This document shows positions 8,094-15,303 of a stretch of DNA of 64,000 bases, one piece after another. The stretch's first letter is position 1, and the number at the start of each line of letters is the position of its first letter. The notes beneath the pieces are model-generated. The model was not told the origin of the DNA, ran no database searches, and was given only the letters and a program-made list of their open reading frames with translations. This DNA comes from UBA6522 sp963664945 (GTDB lineage Bacteria > Pseudomonadota > Gammaproteobacteria > Steroidobacterales > Rariloculaceae): positions 806,001 to 870,000 of the forward strand of contig OY761822.1 of NCBI GenBank assembly GCA_963664945.1, read 5' to 3'. A program made the translations under genes and the position numbers.

Positions 8094-9518
8094 TCAACCG
8101 TAAACGCCTTCTCCGTAGTCCTCCCGAACGTAGTTCTCGAACCGGGTGAACTCGCCCTTGAATACCAGCGACACTTTGCCGATCTCTCCGTTGCGTTGCT
8201 TGCCGATGATGACTTCCGCCACTCCCTTGTTCGGCGTGTCCTGATCGTAGGCCTCTTCACGGTAGATGAAGAGGATCAGGTCGGCGTCCTGCTCGATGGC
8301 CCCGGACTCGCGCAGGTCCGACATCATCGGCCGCTTGTTGGTGCGCTGCTCGACGCTCCGGTTGAGTTGCGACAAGGCGATCACGGGGATATTCAGCTCC
8401 CGGGCCAGGCCCTTCAACGAACGGGATATCAGCGAGATCTCCGTTGTGCGGTTCTCGCTGGATCCATCGACCTGCATAAGCTGCAGGTAGTCCACGACGA
8501 TGAGTCCCAGGTCGTGCTCGCGTTTGAGGCGCCGGGCGCGGGCGCGCACGTCGGTGGGTGACAACGACGGCGCATCGTCTATGAAGATCGGCGCGTCCTT
8601 CAACAGGCTCATGGCGGACTCGATGCTCACCCAGTCCTGCTGCGACAGATCGCCCGCGCGCAAGGCCGATTGACTGACGCGGCCGATGGACCCGATCAAC
8701 CGGAACGCGATCTGCTCCTTCGACATTTCCATGCTGAGAATGCCCGTGGAAATCTCGTTTTTCAGCGCAGCGAACTCCGCGATGTTAAGCGCCAGGGCCG
8801 TCTTGCCCATGGCGGGGCGGCCGGCGATCACGATCAGGTCGCCCCGCTGCAGGCCCGCCGTCTTCTCGTCGAGGTCGCTGAAACCGGTGGCCACACCGGT
8901 GATGCCGCCCTCGCGCTCGCTGAGTTCCTGTAGCCGGTCCCAGGTATCGGGGAGCAGCTCACCGACCGGCTCGACGGCGCCCCGGCGCAGTCCCCGGTCG
9001 GCGATCTCGAAGACGCGCTGCTCCGCCCGGTCCAGGAGTTCAACGACCTCGCGTCCCTTGAATTCGTAGGCGCTTGCAGTGATATCGCCCCCGGCCTCGA
9101 TGAGTTGCCGCAGCAGGGCGCTATCGCGCACGATCTTCGCGTACGCCTCTATGTTGGCGGCCCCCGCGGAATCGCGCACCAGTCGCGCCAGGTAGGCACG
9201 CCCTCCGCCATCCGCCAACCTTCCCTGTCTCGCCAGGTGCTCTGCGACCGCGACGGCATCCGGATGTTGGCCCTTCTCCGCGACCTCCGCGATCGCCTTG
9301 AAGATGAGCCTGTGGTCCTTTCGGTACAGTTCGCCCGCAGACAACGCGTCGGCCACCTGATCCCAGGCCCGGGTGTCGAGCATGATGCCGCCCAGCAGCG
9401 CCTGTTCGGCTTCAATGGAGTTTGGAGGCTGCCGTATCATCCGTGCCGCAACTTCGCGCACGACACCCTTGTCGCGCGACTGCGAATAGCGGTTCATGAT
9501 GATCGGTCGATGCGACAC
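8094..9518 (-). CDS. dnaB: replicative DNA helicase DnaB
   Basis: A 474-residue protein with the full DnaB architecture. The N-terminal domain begins at PPNSIEAEQALLGG and carries the helicase-loader and primase contacts. A linker leads to the RecA-like motor: Walker A GRPAMGKTALAL, catalytic Glu in ILSMEMS, Walker B LIVVDYLQLM, SQLNRSVE, and the arginine-finger element KQRNGEIG. It unwinds DNA at the replication fork as a hexamer. The longest start (9518) overlaps a palindrome at 9510-9530; Met codons at 9497 or 9440 are alternatives, and 9440 would leave ordinary promoter space. The usual neighbours rplI and alr are absent. Instead it stands between an AAA+/WYL operon and a second WYL gene. 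Confidence 0.95.
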   Translation of the reverse strand: MSHRPIIMNRYSQSRDKGVVREVAARMIRQPPNSIEAEQALLGGIMLDTRAWDQVADALSAGELYRKDHRLIFKAIAEVAEKGQHPDAVAVAEHLARQGRLADGGGRAYLARLVRDSAGAANIEAYAKIVRDSALLRQLIEAGGDITASAYEFKGREVVELLDRAEQRVFEIADRGLRRGAVEPVGELLPDTWDRLQELSEREGGITGVATGFSDLDEKTAGLQRGDLIVIAGRPAMGKTALALNIAEFAALKNEISTGILSMEMSKEQIAFRLIGSIGRVSQSALRAGDLSQQDWVSIESAMSLLKDAPIFIDDAPSLSPTDVRARARRLKREHDLGLIVVDYLQLMQVDGSSENRTTEISLISRSLKGLARELNIPVIALSQLNRSVEQRTNKRPMMSDLRESGAIEQDADLILFIYREEAYDQDTPNKGVAEVIIGKQRNGEIGKVSLVFKGEFTRFENYVREDYGEGVYG

Positions 9519-9530
9519 ATGGGGTCGCGT
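9510..9530. promoter_or_regulatory. palindromic operator candidate, copy 3 (dnaB/WYL2)
   Basis: ATGCGAC, 7 bp, GTCGCGT in the dnaB/WYL-2 region. It lies exactly 60 bp from copy 4, about 5.7 helical turns. Overlap with the longest dnaB reading frame suggests that dnaB actually starts further in. Confidence 0.6.
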
Positions 9531-9569
9531 TTTGGCGATTGCACGGCCGATGTGTCAGCTATCAACCGT

Positions 9570-9590
9570 ATGCGACGCACCCTGTCGCAT
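9570..9590. promoter_or_regulatory. palindromic operator candidate, copy 4 (dnaB/WYL2)
   Basis: ATGCGAC, 7 bp, GTCGCAT: a perfect 7-bp-arm inverted repeat and the best copy of the set. It is 141 bp upstream of WYL regulator 2 and upstream of dnaB in the other direction, so it could control both. Confidence 0.65.
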
Positions 9591-9730
9591 CGCTGCGGCA
9601 CGATGTGGCGGACCGTACGGATCAGGGTACCGTCATAGCAAGCCACCAAGAGCGTTTTCTGCCCGCCGCCAACGCCGCACTACGACGGTCGGTGATCGGG
9701 TTCGCCGACGGATAGGCGGAAGGGACAACG

Positions 9731-10783
9731 ATGAGCCTAAAATCACGTATGCGAACCGCCACCGACACGACATTACGCCACCTGGCGATGCTCACAGCCA
9801 TCCCCACCCTGCCGCACAGCAAGAGCACGCGGAAGATTCTCGAGGAATTACGCGGCAAGGATCCGGACTTCGACGTGAACGTCCGCACGATCCAGCGTAG
9901 CCTCGAACAGCTTTCCCGGGTGTTTCCCATTGCTTCGGAGACCCGCGGCCGGTCCAACCACTGGTATTGGACGGATCGGGACGCGTTGACGCAAATCCCG
10001 GCGATGAACGAATCGACAGCGTTCGTGCTGCGCCTGGCCGCCGATTACCTGCGACCGGTCATGTCGCCGGAGACATTGAGGGTGCTCGGTCCGTATTTCC
10101 GGCACGCCGGGAAGATTCTCGCCGGCACGGAACTGGGGCGCTGGACGGACCGGGCGGCCATCATCGCGCAGGGGTTGGAACTCACACCGCCGGACGTTTC
10201 GCCCGATGTGCAGGAGACCGTTTACGCCGCACTGATGAAGCACCGGAAGGTCGAGGTGGACTACCGCGGCAAACACGAAGCGGAGTCAATGCGCATCGTG
10301 CTGAATCCATTGGGCATCGTGGTTCGCACCGGAATCGTCTACCTGGTAGCCACATCCTGGAAGTACCGGGACATCCGCCACTACGTGCTGCACCGCATGA
10401 GCGAGCCGCGGTTGACGGACGAACCGGCAGATACGCCGCCGGATTTCCGGCTGGCCGACCACCTGGGCGACGACAGCCGGTTCGCGTATCCGGCCAGCGG
10501 CGACAACCTGGCGCTGCGCGCCCTGTTCCACGCGGGCGCCGGCGCGCACCTGACCGAAAGCCGCCTCGCTGCGGACCACCGCGCCACCCGGCAGGAGGAC
10601 GGGCGCGTGCTGGTGGAGGCCACCGTGGCCGACACCGCCGAATTGCGCTGGTGGCTGGCGGGATTCGGAAGCTCGGTGGAGGTGCTGGAGCCGGGGTCGT
10701 TGCGGGAGGAGTTTCGGGAGGAGGCGCGGAGGCTTGCCCGAATCTATGTGTCGGGTACGGGCGCAACGGAGCCGATACGGTAA
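9731..10783 (+). CDS. WYL-domain transcriptional regulator 2
   Basis: A 350-residue protein with an N-terminal winged helix-turn-helix (ILEELRGKDPDFDVNVRTIQRSLEQLS), a WYL domain at ~180-240 (RIVLNPLGIVVRTGIVYLVAT, with VYL in place of WYL) and a C-terminal WCX-like domain (LVEATVADTAELRWWLAGF to ARRLARIYV). It is divergent from dnaB, with two palindromes between the genes. Its last ~295 bp occur again at 12692-12989, beyond the AbiE pair. Likely a ligand-responsive DNA-binding repressor or activator; the target is inferred only from the shared palindrome. Confidence 0.85.
   Translation: MSLKSRMRTATDTTLRHLAMLTAIPTLPHSKSTRKILEELRGKDPDFDVNVRTIQRSLEQLSRVFPIASETRGRSNHWYWTDRDALTQIPAMNESTAFVLRLAADYLRPVMSPETLRVLGPYFRHAGKILAGTELGRWTDRAAIIAQGLELTPPDVSPDVQETVYAALMKHRKVEVDYRGKHEAESMRIVLNPLGIVVRTGIVYLVATSWKYRDIRHYVLHRMSEPRLTDEPADTPPDFRLADHLGDDSRFAYPASGDNLALRALFHAGAGAHLTESRLAADHRATRQEDGRVLVEATVADTAELRWWLAGFGSSVEVLEPGSLREEFREEARRLARIYVSGTGATEPIR
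10483..10780. repeat. direct repeat, copy 1 (3' end of WYL gene 2)
   Basis: About 298 bp, nearly identical to 12692-12989. Here it is part of an intact gene. The two copies flank the AbiE toxin-antitoxin pair in the same orientation. Confidence 0.9.
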
Positions 10784-10805
10784 TGGCACGCGCCGAAACG
10801 GCAAA

Positions 10806-10851
10806 ATACACTGACGTTGTGCGGCTTCGCCTGGCGCTCGGAGTCCTGTAA
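10806..10851 (+). pseudogene. tail fragment of a DUF2779 gene
   Basis: Codons here read YTDVVRLRLALGVL and then TAA. The intact DUF2779 gene ends TLAMVRLRQALGAL then TAG (17697-17740), and the DNA is also similar (gcggct, cgcc, ggcgctcgg in order). It looks like the very 3' end of a lost DUF2779 gene left directly behind WYL gene 2. Confidence 0.5.
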
Positions 10852-10897
10852 CCCTGAATGTCGAGCAGTTAGGAGGAGTCCCCGTCCCGTGAGCGAT

Positions 10898-11767
10898 TCA
10901 ACCGTTCATGCCAAGTACCAACCCAAACCGTTCCGACATTTCATCCGTACGCGCCCACGGCTCTCCGGGCAGCCTTCGGATCAGCTTGGTAAACACCTCA
11001 GTGAACGCGCCGTGCACCCATTCTTCCGTCAGCCGCCGCGCTTCGCCTGGCTCCAGCAAGGGTCGGATATCCGCCAAGAGCCCGGGATTCCCGAGTATGG
11101 CGAACATGCGCTCCTCCGCCTGCGCCCGTGACACCGTCTGTTCCTGCCGCTCCAGATAGCGTTTGAACAACTTTACGACGCGCACGGAATTCAACTGATC
11201 GAGCACGAAAAGTCCGTGGGCAACGTCAAATAGGTCACGTCCCTTGTTGCGCTGTAGCAGCGCCCGAAACTTTGTCGCGAGCATTTCCTCTGGAGAAAAC
11301 GTCGGGATCGAGGCCCTTCCTGAAAACCACGGGTTATCGATCTCGTACTGGATTTCGAGTGGACCGTCGTAGGCGGCCGTTTCGCGCGTCCCGATCTCGA
11401 CTTTGAGGCGCAACGGCGGCCCTCCGTCTTCGGCGTCGGCGCGGAATCGGAGCTTTGGCGCTACCGGGCTCGGGTCATATCTCGCTTGCCCGAGCCAAAG
11501 AAGGACCTCGCGCACGCGGTCGAGAATCGGCCCGATCGCTCCGTGGGCCGTGCGGACAAGATCAAGATCCTCGGAGTAACGCAGTGGCTTCTGAAAGTGC
11601 AGTTTGTGCAGCGCAGTTCCACCCCTGAACCGCAACTGCTCTTTCAGAAATTCATCGTTAAACAGTTCGACGACGGCACGGCTGATAATGAGATCCTGCT
11701 CGATTTGCCGGGGCTCCGTCCAAGGGGCCACATGGCCCCAGGCGACAATGTTCTGCGCCGGGATCAT
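10898..11767 (-). CDS. abiEii: type IV toxin AbiEii (nucleotidyltransferase)
   Basis: A 289-residue protein of the AbiEii/AbiGii family. The motifs RFRGGTALHKLHF and RYSEDLDLV (residues ~48-72) carry the nucleotidyltransferase G-G and D-x-D elements. Further conserved elements are LKVEIGTRE, FSPEEMLATKFRALLQRNKGRD and LFDVAHGL. In studied systems the toxin stops growth and is antagonised by AbiEi without stable complex formation, protecting against phage. Its ATG overlaps the end of abiEi by 4 bp (ATGA). Length and motifs look intact. Confidence 0.92.
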   Translation of the reverse strand: MIPAQNIVAWGHVAPWTEPRQIEQDLIISRAVVELFNDEFLKEQLRFRGGTALHKLHFQKPLRYSEDLDLVRTAHGAIGPILDRVREVLLWLGQARYDPSPVAPKLRFRADAEDGGPPLRLKVEIGTRETAAYDGPLEIQYEIDNPWFSGRASIPTFSPEEMLATKFRALLQRNKGRDLFDVAHGLFVLDQLNSVRVVKLFKRYLERQEQTVSRAQAEERMFAILGNPGLLADIRPLLEPGEARRLTEEWVHGAFTEVFTKLIRRLPGEPWARTDEMSERFGLVLGMNG

Positions 11768-12591
11768 TCATCCGGCTCCGGCGCCCTGCGCACTTTGACA
11801 CGCCAACGATCATCGCGTTCCACCGGCTCCGGCGAAAAACCGGGATTGCTCGCTTGCGCCGGGTCCAGCTCGGTCCATGAGAAGGCCCGGCCCCTCCAAA
11901 GCGCCTCGTGTAGGTCATTGGCGCACTGCCCATGCCCGAGCCGATCCAGCAAATGACCTAACCGCTGCCCGACCGAACGCTCGAACGCACCGGACAGCTT
12001 CGCCAGTTTGCGAGAGTCAAGCCCGTCACCTAGATCGGCAAGCACTGTGACGATCCGGTCAAGTCCGCCCGCCGCGCGCGGGTATCGCAAGAGGTCAAAC
12101 GCGGTCAATTCAATGCCTGATATCTTCATGCTGCCCGTATCCGTCTTGTGATCCCGCACTCCATCGGCGACCGCGCCCATGTCCTTGCGGTAGTGGAAAA
12201 CAATGTCCGAGCGGCCGGCCCGTATCTCCGCAAGTTGCCGATCCGTAACCACCTGAAATTGCATCACGGCCTGGTGGGTTGCGCCGTGCAACTCCGCCGC
12301 CTTGAGCAGTGCGACATAGTACGGCCGCTTCGCATGCGCCATCAGCGCGTCGATATACCACGAGGGCGGCGGGGCTCCCCACGCGAGGAACTGCGGCGGA
12401 ACGATGACATAGAAACCACGCCTTGGCTTTATTAGATTCTTGCGTCTTTGCTGCCTTTCTGCCGCATCGAGCAACGCGCCCCTGCCGATGCCGAGCGCGG
12501 CCCGCGCGTCGGCATCGGAAAACACAACTTGCCCTCGGGAAAGCAGCTGCGTGAGATAGGAAGAGAAGGTGGAGCGTTTTGCATATATCAT
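11764..12591 (-). CDS. abiEi: type IV antitoxin and repressor AbiEi
   Basis: A 275-residue protein. An N-terminal winged helix (SYLTQLLSRGQVVFSDADAR) is followed by the AbiEi C-terminal domain (RRGFYVIVPPQFLAWGAPP, WYIDALMAH, YYVALLKAAELHGATHQ). AbiEi both neutralises AbiEii and represses its own operon by binding two inverted repeats. Two matching 23-bp repeats lie just upstream (12599-12621 and 12661-12683). The gene is the first of the two-gene operon. Confidence 0.92.
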   Translation of the reverse strand: MIYAKRSTFSSYLTQLLSRGQVVFSDADARAALGIGRGALLDAAERQQRRKNLIKPRRGFYVIVPPQFLAWGAPPPSWYIDALMAHAKRPYYVALLKAAELHGATHQAVMQFQVVTDRQLAEIRAGRSDIVFHYRKDMGAVADGVRDHKTDTGSMKISGIELTAFDLLRYPRAAGGLDRIVTVLADLGDGLDSRKLAKLSGAFERSVGQRLGHLLDRLGHGQCANDLHEALWRGRAFSWTELDPAQASNPGFSPEPVERDDRWRVKVRRAPEPDE

Positions 12592-12598
12592 ACTTAAT

Positions 12599-12621
12599 AA
12601 TCCGCTGATTACGCGGAGATT
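12599..12621. promoter_or_regulatory. AbiEi operator candidate, inverted repeat 1
   Basis: AATCCGC and GCGGAGATT arms form an imperfect 23-bp inverted repeat 8 bp upstream of the abiEi ATG. It is repeated 62 bp further upstream. A flanking CATACT is also shared, so each copy sits in a direct repeat of ~33 bp. Confidence 0.7.
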
Positions 12622-12660
12622 CTAATATATTTCAGTTTTTCTGGAAGAATCATACTCGAA

Positions 12661-12683
12661 AATCCGCAAATAGCGCGGAAATC
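12661..12683. promoter_or_regulatory. AbiEi operator candidate, inverted repeat 2
   Basis: AATCCGC and GCGGAAATC arms, 23 bp, the same length and arrangement as repeat 1 and 62 bp from it, near six helical turns. This fits the paired operators known for abiE promoters. The WYL fragment begins 9 bp further on. Confidence 0.7.
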
Positions 12684-12691
12684 GCCATGTC

Positions 12692-13003
12692 CGCGTATCG
12701 GCAAACGGCGACAAACTGGCGCTGCGCGCCCTGTTCCACGCAGGCGCCGGCGCGCACCTGACCGAAAGCCGCCTCGCTGCGGACCACCGCGCCACCCGGC
12801 AGGAGGACGGGCGCGTGCTGGTGGAGGCCACCGTGGCCGACACCGCCGAATTGCGCTGGTGGCTGGCGGGATTCGGGAGTTCGGTGGAAGTGCTGGGGCC
12901 TGCTTCGTTGCGGGAGGAGTTTAGGGAGGAGGCGCGGAGGCTTGCCCGAATCTATGTGTCGGGTACGGGCGCAACGGAGCCGATGAGGACAATAGGAATT
13001 TGA
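12692..13003 (+). pseudogene. WYL gene 3'-end fragment (direct repeat, copy 2)
   Basis: Reads in frame from ALRALFHAGAGAHLTESR to ARRLARIYVSGTGATEP, nearly the same as the last ~95 residues of WYL regulator 2, then runs 5 codons into new sequence (stop ending at 13003). It has no start codon, helix-turn-helix or WYL domain. A few changes (LEPGSL to LGPASL) show that the copies have diverged slightly. A relic of duplication around the AbiE pair. Confidence 0.85.
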
Positions 13004-13051
13004 TAATTCAGGCAGCGTCGACTGAGATCCATAATCGCTTACATAATATCC

Positions 13052-13441
13052 ATGACCCACGATGGGAAGAAGCAAAGCGGATCATTCTTGGAAGTCCATA
13101 ACTTGCTACATCGTCTCTCTGCACCTGGGATTGAACTCGTGTACATTCCCCCCGACACGCGGATCTTCGAAAAGACATTTGATCGAGTTGTTGCGGGTTG
13201 GACCAGTGAACAAAAGCGAATCGAGGTCAAGAATCAGAATTTTTCGAATATCGGAGTCGTCTAAGTTCAGCTAAAAAAGGGTAGCCCCAACGAGCATGAC
13301 TTCAAGTACATCTACTTCGACGAAGTCGCCAACATTGTCGAACAGCAAGGCGACCTCGGCTCGCTTTTCGCGAATTTCCTTCGGCAATGGACAGAGCCTG
13401 CCGGAGCCCGGAATCCGAAAGGCCTTCCTCTCCGTCCGTGA
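13052..13441 (+). pseudogene. unknown gene with in-frame TAA
   Basis: The ATG frame encodes 70 residues (containing KRIEVKNQNFSNIGVV), stops at TAA 13262-13264, and stays open in the same frame for 58 more codons with protein-like composition (VQLKKGSPNEHDFKYIYFDE) to 13441. Both parts look like one reading frame. I recognise no family. The 3' end runs into a DUF2779 gene fragment in another frame. Confidence 0.35.
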
Positions 13442-13442
13442 C

Positions 13443-13577
13443 CTCCCACCCCAGACTCTCCAAATCCAGCTTCCTCTCCAGAGCCCAGTGCCACCTCCAG
13501 CTCTGGTATGGCTACCACGCACGGGATCTGGCCGCCGATCCAGGCGACACTCTACAGGCGGTCTTCAATACCGGCCA
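13443..13577 (+). pseudogene. head fragment of a DUF2779 gene, copy 1
   Basis: Reads HPRLSKSSFLSRAQCHLQLW and then HARDLAADPGDTLQAVFNTGH, matching residues ~5-50 of the DUF2779 protein encoded at 16269 (PRLSKSRFLSGAQCHLRLWY). Homology ends abruptly after TGH. No start codon of its own is needed; it is a relic. Confidence 0.75.
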
Positions 13578-13721
13578 TGTGCTGCGGGTTCAACCGCTTG
13601 TCGGTCAATGCTTGCCGTCATTGCTCAATGGGGCATGCTGAGTCCGCGCCGGCGAACTCACCATAGCGGTCGCCGAAGACGAGGCCGACTTCACGAAAGC
13701 AGCAGGCGTCACGCGATACAA

Positions 13722-13978
13722 TCCTCCGGCGATTGTTCAGGGGGCGGAACGGCAAGAAACAACACGATGTACTCAAGATGAGTTTCGAAGCGGGTCAGCC
13801 GTTAGTCTACATCCCCAATGTCAGGGGAAAGCCGTTGGCCTATATTCGCGATTTCAGCGGATAGTTCCACGCGCAGCTCTGCAATGTCACCTCTCATGCT
13901 GAACATCAGCCAGTGCAGGCCGCCGACCGCGACGAGAATCGCCAGCAGCAGAACGCGATCAAGTCGTCCGTTATTCAT
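13722..13978 (-). pseudogene. membrane coiled-coil gene, degenerate copy
   Basis: From the ATG at 13978 it reads MNNGRLDRVLLLAILVAVGG, HWLMFSMRGDIAELRVELSA and then TAA at codon 59 (13802-13804). Beyond the stop the same frame still matches the intact copy at 14808-15101 (RLTRFETHLEYIV). One ~14-residue repeat present in the intact copy is missing here. Confidence 0.7.
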
Positions 13979-14245
13979 GCCACAAAGCCTATTACGGCGA
14001 AGAAACTTTCGTCAACGGTCAGTTTCTTGGCAAGACTCGCAGTTATTGTTGCTCCGATTGCGCTGCGGGGACACGGCTCGACCGCGCCCCCCCCCGACAC
14101 GAACTTTTGATGGACTCAGCAATCCAGAGGGTAGAACACCAGGTTCGCAATCAGGCAACGATGGATAGGTTTGTCCGAATAGGACAATCTCATTTCTTCA
14201 CGACGTATTTCGTCGCGTTGCTATCGAACACATCTGAGACCGACC

Positions 14246-14596
14246 ATGAAACTCAAGCCCATCAGAAGCGACCTGGAGTTGGACCGTGCGCTGGAGCGAA
14301 TCGATGAACTGTGGGGGGCGAAACCCGGCACGGCACCGGGCGACGAACTGGACATTCTGATGCTCCTTGTCGAGAGATACGAAGAGGAGCATTTCCCGAT
14401 TCCGGCTTCCGACCCGATCGAAGCCATCAAGTTCCTGATGGAACAGAACGAATTGAGCCGGAAAGATCTGGAGCCCTACATCGGCGCGCGCGGGCGGGTG
14501 TCCGAAGTGCTGAACCGGAAGCGAAATCTGACGCTGCCGATGATCAAGCGGCTGCATGAGGGCCTCAAGATTCCTTACGAGAGCCTGATTCGGTAA
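14246..14596 (+). CDS. HigA-like antitoxin, no toxin found
   Basis: A 116-residue protein. Residues 1-60 (IRSDLELDRALERIDELW, then DELDILMLLVERYEEEH) are typical of HigA antitoxins. The C-terminal half is a helix-turn-helix (FLMEQNELSRKDLEPYIG, RGRVSEVLNRKRNLTL). HigA usually follows a HigB toxin gene, but the 140 bp upstream shows no convincing HigB frame, so it is an orphan here. It lies between the two coiled-coil gene copies. Confidence 0.8.
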   Translation: MKLKPIRSDLELDRALERIDELWGAKPGTAPGDELDILMLLVERYEEEHFPIPASDPIEAIKFLMEQNELSRKDLEPYIGARGRVSEVLNRKRNLTLPMIKRLHEGLKIPYESLIR

Positions 14597-14629
14597 GGCA
14601 TGGCATAACGCCTTGCCCCTCTATCACCA

Positions 14630-14790
14630 ACCTCCCCAGGCTCTCCAAATCCCGCTTCCTCTCCGGCGCCCAGTGCCGCCTCCGCCTTTGGTACGACTAC
14701 GACGCACGGGGTGCACGGGGTCTGGCCGCCGAACCCGGCGACACGCTACAGGCGGTCTTGGCTACCGGCCACGATGTCGGCGAGTTGGCT
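14630..14790 (+). pseudogene. head fragment of a DUF2779 gene, copy 2
   Basis: DNA here matches the 5' end of the DUF2779 gene at 16269 and the fragment at 13443: LPRLSKSRFLSGAQCRLRLW, then a small insertion (ggtgcacgg), then LAAEPGDTLQAVLATGHDVG and ELACECY. Homology stops soon after, and the 3' end of the convergent coiled-coil gene begins. The insertion shifts the frame. Confidence 0.75.
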
Positions 14791-14807
14791 TGCGAGTGTT
14801 ACTCGGT

Positions 14808-15101
14808 TCAACCCTCTGGCGATTGGTCGGGGGACGGGTCGGCAAGACGCGGCACGATGTACTCAAGAAGAGTTTCGACGCGGATCAACCGTTCGCTCAG
14901 GTCCGCGATGTCAGCGGATAGTCGTTGGTTTGTATCCGCAATGTCAGCGGACAGCCGTTGCTCTACATCCGCGATGTCAGCAGACAGCTCCACGCGCAGG
15001 TCTGCCATGTCGCGGTTCATGCTGAACATTTGCCAGTACAGGCCGCCGAGCGCGGCGAGAATCGCCAGCAGCAGGGCGCGGTCGAGTCGTCCGTTTTGCA
15101 T
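14808..15101 (-). CDS. membrane-anchored coiled-coil protein
   Basis: A 97-residue protein. Residues 7-27 are a transmembrane helix (LDRALLLAILAALGGLYWQM) after a short basic start. Residues 30-75 are a coiled coil built from a ~14-residue repeat, ELSADIADVEQRL, SADIADTNQRL, SADIADLSERL, followed by RVETLLEYIV. It probably sits in the inner membrane with the coil outside it. No enzyme motif. A degenerate copy is at 13722-13978; surrounding sequence is duplicated with it. Confidence 0.6.
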   Translation of the reverse strand: MQNGRLDRALLLAILAALGGLYWQMFSMNRDMADLRVELSADIADVEQRLSADIADTNQRLSADIADLSERLIRVETLLEYIVPRLADPSPDQSPEG

Positions 15102-15303
15102 GCCACCAAGCCTATGATGGCGAAGCAGATATCGTCAACGGCCAGTTTCCTGGCAAAACCCGCAGTTATTGCTGACCTGGTTGCGCCGCGGGCGCACGTC
15201 TCGACCGCGCTCCACCAATGCACCACAGCATCCAGCGATCGGGTTCGCCACCGGATAAGCATGGGGGACGACTGCGAGCGGCTCATGGTAACCACGACCG
15301 TCT

